Source: Rubritepida sp. (GTDB lineage Bacteria > Pseudomonadota > Alphaproteobacteria > Acetobacterales > Acetobacteraceae). From it: a stretch of 13,785 bases of DNA. Location: the NCBI GenBank assembly GCA_014376425.1, contig JACMRO010000585.1, positions 1 to 13,785 of the forward strand, given 5' to 3'. The stretch's first letter is position 1. Each line of letters opens with the position of its first letter. This document shows positions 1 through 6,978 of this stretch, in pieces. Position numbers and translations under genes: made by a program. The notes under the pieces were generated by a model that was given only the letters and a program-made list of their open reading frames with translations, was not told the origin of the DNA and did no database searches.

Positions 1-1242
1 CTGCGGCGCCGGCATGGGCTGGCCGGGTTCGGCCTCCTGCGGATAGGCATGCGGCTGCATGGCCAACGGGCTTTGGCTGGCGGGCTGGCCATAGACCGAC
101 TGTCCGCCGGCTTTGCTGGATGGCCGCAGCCCACCGGGCACGCCGCCCAGCACGGCCGGCCGGCGCTGCGGCAGTGCAGGGGGCTGCATCGCCGGGCGTG
201 GTGCGGCTGCCGGCTGCGGCGTCACCAGCGCAAGGCGTGGCGCGGCCCCAGGCGCCACGGCCGCGGGCATCGCCATGTCGATGCCCGTCGCCACCACGGA
301 GACCCGGATGCGGCCATTCAGCGTGTCGTCCAGCGACGAGCCGAAGATGATGTTCGCCTCGTCATCCACTTCCTTGCGGATGCGGTTCACCGCCTCATCC
401 ACCTCGAACAGCGTCAGATCGTGGCCGCCGGTCAGCGAAATCAACACGCCGCGCGCGCCGCGCATCGACGTGTCTTCCAGCAGCGGATTGGAGATCGCGG
501 CCTCGGCCGCCTTCACCGCGCGCTCATCGCCCTCGGCCTCGCCGGTGCCCATCATCGCCTTGCCCATCTCCGCCATCACGGTGCGGATGTCGGCGAAGTC
601 CAGGTTGACCTGGCCCGGGTTGACCATCAGGTCGGTCACGCCCTTGACGCCCATGTACAGGACGTTGTCGGCCATCTTGAAGGCCTCGGCGAAGGTCGTG
701 CGCTCATTTGCCAGGCGGAACAGGTTCTGGTTCGGGATGACGATCAGCGTGTCAACGAACTGCTGCAGCTCCTCGATGCCCGCATCAGCCGCGCGCTTGC
801 GCTTGGCGCCCTCGAAATCGAACGGCTTGGTCACCACGCCCACAGTCAGCACGTTCCGCTCGCGCGCCATCCGCGCGATCACGGGTGCGGCGCCCGTCCC
901 GGTGCCGCCGCCCATGCCGGCGGTGATGAACACCATGTGGCAACCCTCGATGTGCCGGGCCAGCTCATCGGTCGCCTCCTCGGCGGCGGCGCGACCGATC
1001 TCGGGCTTGGCGCCGGCGCCCAGCCCCTGCGTCAGATGCGGCCCGAGTTGGACGCGCTTGTCCGCCTTCGAATGCACCAGCGATTGCGCGTCGGTGTTGG
1101 CAACGATGAATTCGACGCCCTCCAGCCCGAGCGCGATCATGTTGTTGACGGCATTGGTGCCGCCACCGCCCACGCCGATGACAGCGATGCGCGGGCTGAA
1201 ATCCGTGTGCTGGGCGACGGGAAGCGTGAGGTTCAGGGTCAT
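1..1242 (-). CDS. ftsZ: FtsZ, tubulin-like cell division GTPase (3' end cut off by window)
   Basis: FtsZ is the cytoplasmic GTPase that polymerises into the Z ring and recruits the divisome. The frame is open from the ATG at 1242 to the window edge, giving 414 codons with no stop, so the gene is truncated only by the window. The start reads MTLNLTLP, a typical alphaproteobacterial FtsZ N-terminus. Visible motifs are the glycine loop VIGVGGGGTNAVNNM (residues 21-35), the tubulin signature GGGTGTG (111-117), the VTKPFDFEG segment (about 137-145) and the T7 synergy loop NLDFADIR (213-220), whose acidic residues act on GTP of the adjoining subunit. After about residue 325 the protein becomes a Pro/Ala/Gln-rich linker that runs off the window, so the C-terminal FtsA-binding peptide is not seen. 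GGAG lies 8-9 nt upstream of the ATG. A 139-bp gap separates it from ftsA, suggesting its own promoter. Confidence 0.98.
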   Translation of the reverse strand, partial: MTLNLTLPVAQHTDFSPRIAVIGVGGGGTNAVNNMIALGLEGVEFIVANTDAQSLVHSKADKRVQLGPHLTQGLGAGAKPEIGRAAAEEATDELARHIEGCHMVFITAGMGGGTGTGAAPVIARMARERNVLTVGVVTKPFDFEGAKRKRAADAGIEELQQFVDTLIVIPNQNLFRLANERTTFAEAFKMADNVLYMGVKGVTDLMVNPGQVNLDFADIRTVMAEMGKAMMGTGEAEGDERAVKAAEAAISNPLLEDTSMRGARGVLISLTGGHDLTLFEVDEAVNRIRKEVDDEANIIFGSSLDDTLNGRIRVSVVATGIDMAMPAAVAPGAAPRLALVTPQPAAAPRPAMQPPALPQRRPAVLGGVPGGLRPSSKAGGQSVYGQPASQSPLAMQPHAYPQEAEPGQPMPAPQ

Positions 1243-1260
1243 TGGGGGTTCTCCGACCAG

Positions 1261-1286
1261 AAAACGTTAAGAGCTCTTTTGGATTC
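1261..1286 (-). promoter_or_regulatory. AT-rich palindromic block with GANTC and CtrA-like half site
   Basis: This short island contains the perfect palindrome AAGAGCTCTT (1269-1278), AACGTT (1263-1268) and GATTC (1282-1286), which is a GANTC site for the alphaproteobacterial CcrM methylase. On the ftsZ-sense strand the arrangement CAAA-N7-TTAAC (1281-1266) resembles the CtrA consensus TTAA-N7-TTAAC, with a good second half and a poor first half. GATTC also occurs inside nearby genes, so this evidence is suggestive only. Confidence 0.3.
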
Positions 1287-1292
1287 GTGTCT

Positions 1293-1317
1293 GCCCCGCC
1301 ATACGGCGTATTGGGGC
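1293..1317. repeat. Interrupted inverted repeat in the ftsZ leader
   Basis: GCCCC (1293-1297) and ATACG (1301-1305) are mirrored by CGTAT (1307-1311) and GGGGC (1313-1317), with a 1-nt centre and unequal spacers of 3 and 1 nt. As DNA it could be an operator for a dimeric regulator. As RNA it could fold into a bulged hairpin in a long ftsZ leader. There is no T-run on the ftsZ-sense strand, so it does not look like an intrinsic terminator for ftsA. Confidence 0.35.
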
Positions 1318-1337
1318 CGATCCGCCCGTGTTCCCCC

Positions 1338-1346
1338 TTATCCACA
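1338..1346 (+). promoter_or_regulatory. Consensus DnaA box upstream of ftsZ
   Basis: The plus strand reads TTATCCACA, an exact match to the classical 9-bp DnaA box, 96 bp upstream of the ftsZ start codon and inside the only sizeable intergenic gap. DnaA is both the replication initiator and a transcription factor. In Caulobacter, ftsZ is a known DnaA-dependent promoter. A chance exact match within 139 bp is unlikely. It is a single box, so this is more likely a regulatory site than a replication origin. Confidence 0.6.
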
Positions 1347-1381
1347 GGAAACGCGGTCGATTTGTCATCTTCGCGGCGGGG

Positions 1382-2683
1382 TCACCACCACGCCTTCATC
1401 CAGGCCGCCAGTTTGCGCAGCGTGCCGGCAGGCGGTGGCGCCGCCCCCAGATCGATCACCGGGCGGCCATGCCCGCCGGCCCAGCCAAGCAACCCGATGG
1501 GGGTCGAGAAAGCCACGCCCGCGGCTGATTCGGGCAGGCCACGCACCATCCGCGGCCGCGCCACCCGGATCTGGGTCGCCGGCCTGTCGAGCACCCGGGC
1601 CGCGAGTTCGGACATCCCGATCAGCTGGCTGGCACCGCCGGTCAGCACGACACGCTTGGTCATGTCCGGCGCCAACCCGGCAGATTCGATCCGGCTGCGC
1701 AACATCTCGAAGGTCTCCTCGACCCGCGGGCGGATGATCGCGGTGATCATCCGGCGCGGGATGCGCGCCAGGTGCTCCTCGCTTTCGCCGACCTGCGGCA
1801 CCGGCAGCATCTCGCCCCGGTCATCGCCCTCCAGCGCGCTGCCATGCATCACCTTCAGCCGCTCGGCATGCGCGATCGGCGTGCTCAGCACGCGGGCAAT
1901 GTCGTTGGTCACCTGCCAGCCGCCGATCGGCAGCTGCGCCGTGTGCGCCAGGTGGCCTTCGGAGAACACCGCCAGCGATGTCGTGCCGCCACCCATCTCG
2001 ATGATGACGGTGCCCAGCTCCATCTCGTCGTCGTCCAGGCAGGCGAGGCCGGCGGCGAAGGGGGCGCTGACGACTTCCTCAACATCGAGGTCACAGCGCG
2101 CCAGGCACACGCCCAGGTTGGACAGCGCATTTTCCGCCGCGTCGACGACGTGCAGCCGCGCGCTCAGCGTGTCGCACACCATGCCGCGCGGGTCTGGCAC
2201 GCCCGGCGTCGCATCCACGGTGAAGCCCAGCGGCAAGGCGTGCAGAACGGTGCGGCCGTCGAGTTCGGCGCGGCGCCGGCCTTCATGCAGCATGGCCCGC
2301 AAATCCGTCTCGGTCGTCGCGCGGCCGCCCACCGGCCACTGCACGTTCACCCCGCGCGATTCCGGCTGGCCGCAGGAGAGATTGACGATCACCCCGCGCA
2401 GCTGGACATCCGCCATCTCCTCGGCATGCGCGACGGCGGCGCGGATCGCCAGCTCCGCCGCCTCGAGGTCGATGATCGAGCCGGCCTTGATCCCCACCGC
2501 CTTCTGCCAGCCGAAGCCCAGCGCGCGCGGCGTGCCGTCGCCCTCGATGCGGGCAATGATGCAGACGATCTTGGTGGTGCCGATGTCGAGCACGCCGAAG
2601 GTGCCCGAGCGGGCGCCGCGGCGGCGCTGGCCGCGCACCGGCAGCTCGTGGGCGGCGGGCGTGAAGCGGACGAGCTGGTTCAT
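1382..2683 (-). CDS. ftsA: FtsA, actin-like membrane tether of the Z ring
   Basis: FtsA is an actin-fold ATP-binding protein that attaches FtsZ filaments to the inner membrane and helps activate septal synthesis. The product is 433 aa, a normal length. The phosphate-1 motif is DIGTTKIVC (33-41), phosphate-2 is EMGGGTT (229-235) and the adenosine motif is VVLTGGASQL (345-354). The segment between about residues 100 and 190 is the FtsA-specific 1C domain. The C-terminus TLRKLAAWMKAWW is the expected amphipathic membrane-binding helix. I chose the ATG at 2683 because GGAGGG sits 7 nt upstream. An in-frame ATG at 2698 would add five residues with a poorer ribosome site. The phosphate-2 motif starts with Glu where Asp is usual. 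A 70-bp gap with nothing recognisable separates it from ftsQ. Confidence 0.97.
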   Translation of the reverse strand: MNQLVRFTPAAHELPVRGQRRRGARSGTFGVLDIGTTKIVCIIARIEGDGTPRALGFGWQKAVGIKAGSIIDLEAAELAIRAAVAHAEEMADVQLRGVIVNLSCGQPESRGVNVQWPVGGRATTETDLRAMLHEGRRRAELDGRTVLHALPLGFTVDATPGVPDPRGMVCDTLSARLHVVDAAENALSNLGVCLARCDLDVEEVVSAPFAAGLACLDDDEMELGTVIIEMGGGTTSLAVFSEGHLAHTAQLPIGGWQVTNDIARVLSTPIAHAERLKVMHGSALEGDDRGEMLPVPQVGESEEHLARIPRRMITAIIRPRVEETFEMLRSRIESAGLAPDMTKRVVLTGGASQLIGMSELAARVLDRPATQIRVARPRMVRGLPESAAGVAFSTPIGLLGWAGGHGRPVIDLGAAPPPAGTLRKLAAWMKAWW

Positions 2684-2753
2684 GGCCACGCCCTCCATCC
2701 GCCTGCGGCTCGATGGCGGCGGTCGCTGTGCGATCGCGCGGGGACCGTTGAGT

Positions 2754-3644
2754 TCATCCGCGGGTACTCCGGACGGGTGTGGTTGGGGTGGCGGCCGGCG
2801 TGCCTTGCGGGCGCAGCACCAGCCGGTCGGGCAGCCGCATGTCGATGGCGGCAAGGGGTCGGTCGAGTAGGCGCTCGCGGCCATGCAGTTCAGCCAGGCG
2901 GGCGATGGCGGCGGCCTCATGGCCTTCGGGCAGCAGCACGTCCGGCCCGTTTGCCAGCTTGAGGTTCCAGCGCCGTTCGGAGACGCGCACCACCGCCTCG
3001 ACCCGGCCGGCGATCACCGGCTGGCCCCGCAGCAGGTCGATGATGCCGGCCGCCGCCTCGTTGGCGCCGGCGCCGACGACCAGCGGCAGCGGCCCGAAAG
3101 CGCCCAGATTGTCGCTTTGCATGATGGCACCGTCGCGGTCGATGATCGAGAAACGGCCGTCGCGCTGCCACACCGCGAAGGCGCGGCGTTCGGTGATGCG
3201 CACGATGATGGTGCCGGGCAGCCGGCGTTCGACTTGCGCCGCCGCAATCCAGGCCGAAGCCTCCAGCCGGGCGCGGGCGGTGGCCCGGCCGATGCCCCGG
3301 GTGGGGGCGCCCGTCCGCACGCCCAGCGCCGCCTCGAAGATCGGGCGCGGGGTGTATTCATGCCCCTCGACCTGAATGTCGGTGACGGTGAATCCTGGGC
3401 CGGTGTGGCTGATCGCCTGCGCCACGCCGCGCAGCCGCGCCGCCGGGTCGGTCGCCAGCACGCCCACGCCGAGCAGCGCCAGTGCCACCAGGCCGGTGAG
3501 GCCAAGCAGGGCAGGGCGCAGCAAAGCGCGCTGGCGGCGCCAGAACAGCTTGACGCGGCTGGGGCGCTGCGCGGCGACGCTGGCCTTGGCCCGGGGGGCC
3601 GGGGCGTCGCGCCTGGCGGCGGTGCGAAGCGGTTTAAGTGCCAT
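2754..3644 (-). CDS. ftsQ: FtsQ (DivIB), membrane divisome scaffold with POTRA domain
   Basis: FtsQ is a bitopic inner-membrane protein that links early and late divisome proteins through FtsB/FtsL. The product is 296 aa, in the usual range. It has a basic Ala/Arg/Lys-rich cytoplasmic tail (1-43), one membrane segment (about 44-64, rich in Leu/Val/Gly), then a POTRA domain starting near FTVTDIQVEGHEYTP (85-99). The FtsQ domain follows with the family-typical LPGTIIVRITERRAFAVW (142-159) and IIDRDGAIM (167-175). A short Pro/Thr-rich end closes the protein. The ATG at 3644 has a strong GGAGGAGG upstream and lies 11 bp inside the end of ddlB, so translation is probably coupled. The position between ddlB and ftsA is the standard one for ftsQ. 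Confidence 0.95.
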   Translation of the reverse strand: MALKPLRTAARRDAPAPRAKASVAAQRPSRVKLFWRRQRALLRPALLGLTGLVALALLGVGVLATDPAARLRGVAQAISHTGPGFTVTDIQVEGHEYTPRPIFEAALGVRTGAPTRGIGRATARARLEASAWIAAAQVERRLPGTIIVRITERRAFAVWQRDGRFSIIDRDGAIMQSDNLGAFGPLPLVVGAGANEAAAGIIDLLRGQPVIAGRVEAVVRVSERRWNLKLANGPDVLLPEGHEAAAIARLAELHGRERLLDRPLAAIDMRLPDRLVLRPQGTPAATPTTPVRSTRG

Positions 3645-4551
3645 ACGCCGCCTCCTCCACCAGCCAGCGGCACAGTGCGGGAAAGGCGATGCCGCAATGC
3701 GCTGCCTGTTCCGGCAGCAGCGAGGTGCGGGTCATTCCCGGCTGGGTGTTCACCTCCAGCAGCACCAGGCGCCCGGGTTCGCCGGCAGTGTCGTCATAGC
3801 GGAAATCGGCGCGCGAAACGCCCCGGCAGCCCAGCGTTCGGTGCGCCGCCAGCGCCACCTCCATGGCCTGTCGCGCGACGGCCGGATGCACCGCGGCGGG
3901 CAGGGTGTGGCGGCTGCCACCATCGGCGTATTTCGCCTCGTAGTCGTAGAAGGCGAGGTGGGTGCCGATCTCGGTGACGGTCAGCGCCCGGTCGCCCATC
4001 ACCGCCACGGTCAGCTCGCGGCCGGGGATGAATTCCTCCGCGATGATGCGGCCGTGGCCCCAGCCACGGGCGATCTCGGCACGGCGATTATCGCCCTCGC
4101 GCAGGATGGCGACACCTACCGACGAGCCCTCATTCACTGGTTTCACGACATAGGGACGGGGCAGGGGATCGTCCGCCTCCAGCTCTGGCGCGGTGACTTC
4201 GCGGTGCCGCGCCACCGGCAGCCCGGCGGCCGAGAACAGCGTCTTGGCAGCGACCTTGTCCATCGCCAGGGCCGAGGCGCGGACGCCCGAATGGGTATAG
4301 GGCAGCCCCAGCCAGTCCAGCACGCCCTGCACGCAGCCATCCTCGCCGAAGCGGCCATGCAGGGCGTTGAAAACGACATCCGGGCGCGGCTGGGTGAGTG
4401 CCGCGACCAGCGCGCCCAGATCGGCGGTGACGTCGATGGCGCGCGGCGCGAAGCCCGCTTCGGCCAGCGCGGCCACGACCTGTGCGCCGGTGGCGAGGCT
4501 GACCTCGCGCTCGGCCGAAATGCCGCCCAGCAGGACCGCGATGTCCCTCAT
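3634..4551 (-). CDS. ddlB: D-alanine--D-alanine ligase (DdlB)
   Basis: This cytoplasmic ATP-grasp enzyme joins two D-Ala molecules with ATP hydrolysis. The dipeptide is the substrate that MurF adds to the muropeptide. The product is 305 aa, the length of DdlB. The N-terminal signature LLGGISAEREVSL (7-19) includes the D-Ala-binding Glu. HGRFGEDG (65-72), YTHSGV (85-90) and MDK (97-99) follow. The ATP-grasp region shows VKPVNEGSSVGV (136-147), EEFIPGREL (172-180) and FYDYEAKY (201-208). The metal and substrate site is LLEVNTQPGMTRTSLLPEQA (264-283). All catalytic motifs are intact. The ATG at 4551 overlaps the murB stop as ATGA, and the gene's own stop lies inside ftsQ. Confidence 0.97.
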   Translation of the reverse strand: MRDIAVLLGGISAEREVSLATGAQVVAALAEAGFAPRAIDVTADLGALVAALTQPRPDVVFNALHGRFGEDGCVQGVLDWLGLPYTHSGVRASALAMDKVAAKTLFSAAGLPVARHREVTAPELEADDPLPRPYVVKPVNEGSSVGVAILREGDNRRAEIARGWGHGRIIAEEFIPGRELTVAVMGDRALTVTEIGTHLAFYDYEAKYADGGSRHTLPAAVHPAVARQAMEVALAAHRTLGCRGVSRADFRYDDTAGEPGRLVLLEVNTQPGMTRTSLLPEQAAHCGIAFPALCRWLVEEAAYGT

Positions 4552-5468
4552 GCCCCCACCCCCAGCCGCGCAATCTCCCAGCGCAGCTCAACCCCTGAAT
4601 GCGCCAGAACGCGCGCCCGCACATCCTCGCCCAAACCCTCGATATCCGCCGCGGTTGCGCCGCCCAGGTTGAGCAGGAAATTGCAGTGCTTCTCGCTGAC
4701 TTGGGCCGCGCCGCGCGTCAGGCCCCGGCCGCCGGCGGCGTCGATCAGCGCCCAGGCCTTGTGCCCCCCGAGGGCATTGGATGGGTTGCGGAAAGTGCTG
4801 CCGCCGGTCCGCGACCGGGTGGGCTGCGCCGCCTCACGCGCCGCGCGGATGGCGGCCATGCGCGGTGCCGCGTCCCCCGGGCGGGTCCAAAAGCGGGCGC
4901 GAAGAATGACGCTGCGCGGCGGCAGTTCGGCGTGGCGGTAGGCAAGGTGCAACTCGCCCGCGGACAGGCGCACCACGCCATCGCGCGTGGCGAATTCGGC
5001 CCAGTCCAGGACGTCGCACACCTCATTGCCATAAGCACCGGCGTTCATGGCGACGGCGCCGCCGATGCTGCCGGGAATGCCCGAGAGGAATTCGAGGCCA
5101 ACGCGCCCAGCGGCGGCGGCATGTGCGGCCACCGTCATGTCCAGCGCCGCGGCACCCGCGACGATGCCGTCGGGCTCCACGCTGATATCGGCAAAGCCGC
5201 GTGCCAGCCGAAGCACCACGCCCGGAATGCCACCATCGCGGATGATCAGGTTCGAAGCGGCACCGATGACGTTGAGCGGCATGTCGGCCGGCAGCGCCGC
5301 CAGCAGGGTGACGACATCGGCCGCATCCGCCGGCTTGACCAGGAACTCCGCCGGCCCGCCGACCCGGAACCAGGTGAAGGGTGCCAGCGCCGCACCGGCC
5401 TCGACCCGGCCGCGCACGCCCCCCAGGCAGGCGGGGCGCAAGGCCGGACGGGGCAGAAGGTCGATCAC
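4548..5468 (-). CDS. murB: UDP-N-acetylenolpyruvoylglucosamine reductase (MurB)
   Basis: MurB is a cytoplasmic FAD enzyme that uses NADPH to reduce UDP-GlcNAc-enolpyruvate to UDP-MurNAc, the step just before MurC. The product is 306 aa. The FAD domain shows FRVGGPAEFLV (34-44), VIGAASNLI (67-75) and SGIPGSIGGAVAMNAGAYG (129-147). The substrate domain has LAYRHAEL (175-182), the GSTFRNP motif (223-229) with the catalytic Ser, AWALID (238-243) and SEKHCNFLLN (258-267). The C-terminal ELRWEI probably supplies the catalytic Glu. The short length fits the compact (type II-like) MurB of alphaproteobacteria. The start is a GTG that overlaps the murC stop (GTGA), preceded at 5-6 nt by GGGAGG. Confidence 0.97.
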   Translation of the reverse strand: MIDLLPRPALRPACLGGVRGRVEAGAALAPFTWFRVGGPAEFLVKPADAADVVTLLAALPADMPLNVIGAASNLIIRDGGIPGVVLRLARGFADISVEPDGIVAGAAALDMTVAAHAAAAGRVGLEFLSGIPGSIGGAVAMNAGAYGNEVCDVLDWAEFATRDGVVRLSAGELHLAYRHAELPPRSVILRARFWTRPGDAAPRMAAIRAAREAAQPTRSRTGGSTFRNPSNALGGHKAWALIDAAGGRGLTRGAAQVSEKHCNFLLNLGGATAADIEGLGEDVRARVLAHSGVELRWEIARLGVGA

Positions 5469-6895
5469 GCCCGCCTCCCGGCGTAATTCGGGCCTTGCAG
5501 CGCGGCCAGCTTCTCGGGCAGCGCCGCGGCCCAGTTGGTGATGGTGCCGGCGCCGAGGAACACCACGAAATCGCCGGGGCGGGCCACGGCGTGGATCATG
5601 TCCGGCAGCGTCTCCGGCCCTGGTAGCGGCACCACCGAGCGGTGCCCGCGCGCCCGCAGCCCATCGACCAGCGCGTCGCGGTCGAAGCCCTCCATCGGTG
5701 CCTCGCCCGCGGCATAGACATCGGCCACGATCACCGTGCCGGCGTCGTTCATGCAGGTGCAGAATTCCTCGAACAGGGCGGCGAGCCGCGAGTAGCGATG
5801 CGGCTGCACCACCGCGATGACATCGCGCGCACCGGCCTGGCGGGCGGCCTTGAGCACGGCGGCGATCTCCACCGGGTGGTGCCCGTAATCGTCGATGATG
5901 GTGATGCCGCCGACCTCGCCCACCCTGGTGAAGCGTCGCTTCACGCCCTTGAAGCCCGCCAGCGCGCTGCGGATCGTATCATCGGGCACGTCCATCTCCA
6001 CGCCCACGGCGATGGCGGCCAGCGCGTTCTGCACGTTGTGCTGGCCAAGCATCGGCAGCCGGAACGGCTTGAGGCTGCGCGCGCGGCCGGTGGCGCGGTC
6101 CTGCACCACCACCTCGAAGGTCGCGCCCAGGCGGTCGGTCAGCAGCTTCTCCGCCCGCACATCGGCCTGCGGGCTGAAACCGTAGGTGACGATGCGGCGA
6201 TCCAGCAGTGGGATCATCGCCTGGACATCCGGATGATCCACGCACAGCACCGCGAAGCCGTAGAACGGGATGTTCGACACGAATTGCCGGAAACCCTCGC
6301 GCATCGCCTCGCCAGTGCCCCAGTGGTCGAGATGCTCCGGGTCCATGTTCGTGACGACGGCCACCGTGCTGGGCAGCCGCAGGAAGGAGCCGTCGCTTTC
6401 ATCGGCCTCCACCACCATCCACTCGCCCGCACCCTGGCGGGTGTTGGTGCCATAGGCGTTGATGATGCCGCCATTGATGACGGTGGGGTCGAGCCGCGCC
6501 GCCTCCAGCACGGCCGCGACCAGCGAAGTCGTCGTCGTCTTGCCGTGCGTGCCGCCGATCGAGATGGCCCATTTCAGGCGCATCAGCTCAGCCAGCATTT
6601 CGGCACGCCGCACCACGGGCAGCATGCGGATGCGCGCGGCCTGGACCTCCGGATTGTCGCGCCGCACCGCGGTCGAGGTGACGACGACCTGCGCCGAGCC
6701 CAGGTTTTCGGCCGCGTGGCCGATGGAGACGGGGATGCCGGCGGCACGCAGGCGCTGCACGTTGGCACCCTCGGCGATGTCGCTGCCTTGCACCGAGTAG
6801 CCGAGATTGTTCAGCACCTCGGCGATGCCCGACATGCCGATGCCGCCGATGCCCACGAAGTGTATTGTTCCGATGGAGAGAGGGAGCGCGCGCAT
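5465..6895 (-). CDS. murC: UDP-N-acetylmuramate--L-alanine ligase (MurC)
   Basis: MurC attaches L-Ala to UDP-MurNAc with ATP, the first amino-acid addition to the muropeptide, in the cytoplasm. The product from the ATG at 6895 is 476 aa, normal for the family. The N-terminal UDP-binding loop is HFVGIGGIGMSGIAE (12-26). The ATP P-loop is GGTHGKTTT (114-122). EADESDGSF (163-171) and NMDPEHLDHW (183-192) are the Mg/carbamate and substrate regions, and a DDYGHHPVE segment marks the C-terminal ligase domain. The ATG at 6895 places MRALPLSIGTIHFVG directly before the glycine loop. A longer frame opening at TTG 7039 would add 48 residues that are just out-of-frame repeat sequence. The start overlaps the stop of an upstream mini-ORF (TGATG), and two tandem copies of the gene's 5' end precede it. 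Confidence 0.97.
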   Translation of the reverse strand: MRALPLSIGTIHFVGIGGIGMSGIAEVLNNLGYSVQGSDIAEGANVQRLRAAGIPVSIGHAAENLGSAQVVVTSTAVRRDNPEVQAARIRMLPVVRRAEMLAELMRLKWAISIGGTHGKTTTTSLVAAVLEAARLDPTVINGGIINAYGTNTRQGAGEWMVVEADESDGSFLRLPSTVAVVTNMDPEHLDHWGTGEAMREGFRQFVSNIPFYGFAVLCVDHPDVQAMIPLLDRRIVTYGFSPQADVRAEKLLTDRLGATFEVVVQDRATGRARSLKPFRLPMLGQHNVQNALAAIAVGVEMDVPDDTIRSALAGFKGVKRRFTRVGEVGGITIIDDYGHHPVEIAAVLKAARQAGARDVIAVVQPHRYSRLAALFEEFCTCMNDAGTVIVADVYAAGEAPMEGFDRDALVDGLRARGHRSVVPLPGPETLPDMIHAVARPGDFVVFLGAGTITNWAAALPEKLAALQGPNYAGRRA

Positions 6896-6978
6896 CAGCG
6901 GCCCTTTCCTTGCGCCGCGCCGCGGCGGGCGATGCCGACAAAATGGATCGTGCCGATGGAGAGAGGGAGCGCGCGCAT
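6895..6978 (-). CDS. Mini-ORF B, 27-aa murC-leader peptide
   Basis: The ATG at 6978 overlaps the stop of mini-ORF A and is preceded by AAGGAAGGGG. The peptide has the exact MurC N-terminus MRALPLSIGTIHFVGI, then ARRGAAQGKGR, and stops at a TGA that overlaps the murC ATG (TGATG). Its first 16 codons differ from those of murC at six positions, all third-codon and all synonymous. The tail carries a GC hairpin (6913-6927) and AAGGAAAGGG (6902-6911), which serves as the ribosome site of murC. It may act as a coupled leader cistron that sets murC translation, or it may be a neutral duplication relic. Confidence 0.45.
   Translation of the reverse strand: MRALPLSIGTIHFVGIARRGAAQGKGR

Larger units (their letters stand above)
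1243..1381 (-). promoter_or_regulatory. ftsA-ftsZ intergenic region, probable ftsZ promoter/control region
   Basis: This is the longest non-coding stretch in the window and is clearly richer in A+T than the genes around it. Read towards ftsZ it holds a weak -35-like ATGACA (1363-1368), a consensus DnaA box (1338-1346, on the other strand), an interrupted dyad (1293-1317), a GANTC site (1282-1286), an AT-rich palindromic block (1261-1281) and the GGAG ribosome site. No convincing -10 element could be assigned, so the transcription start is unknown. In Caulobacter crescentus ftsZ transcription is known to respond to DnaA, CtrA and CcrM methylation at GANTC. Finding plausible sites for all three here suggests similar cell-cycle control, which is inference. 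Confidence 0.6.

Noticed and set aside
1338..1346. The DnaA box as part of a replication origin
   Set aside because: Only one box is seen, there is no AT-rich unwinding region or box cluster, and the site lies inside the dcw cluster.
49..1737. Long plus-strand ORF of 562 codons opposite ftsZ and the ftsA end
   Set aside because: Its product is Arg/His/Ala-rich without family motifs, and it lies antisense to the clear ftsZ and ftsA frames. Such open antisense frames are expected in very GC-rich DNA.
2684..2753. The 70-bp ftsQ-ftsA gap as a promoter or small gene
   Set aside because: It holds only the ftsA ribosome site. I see no promoter elements, dyads or start-stop pair that stands out.
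1242..2870. Long plus-strand ORF of 542 codons opposite ftsA
   Set aside because: It is a Ser/Arg/Pro-rich antisense shadow of ftsA with no recognisable domain. It would also span the ftsZ control region.
1382..2920. Longer FtsA start upstream at 2920, or at 2698
   Set aside because: The 2920 start would overlap the ftsQ end and add a Pro/Cys-rich stretch unlike FtsA. The ATG at 2683 has GGAGGG at good spacing, and 2698 has a poorer site.
3376..4941. Long plus-strand ORF of 521 codons opposite ftsQ, ddlB and murB
   Set aside because: It crosses three well-supported genes on the other strand, and its composition is that of a codon-position shadow.
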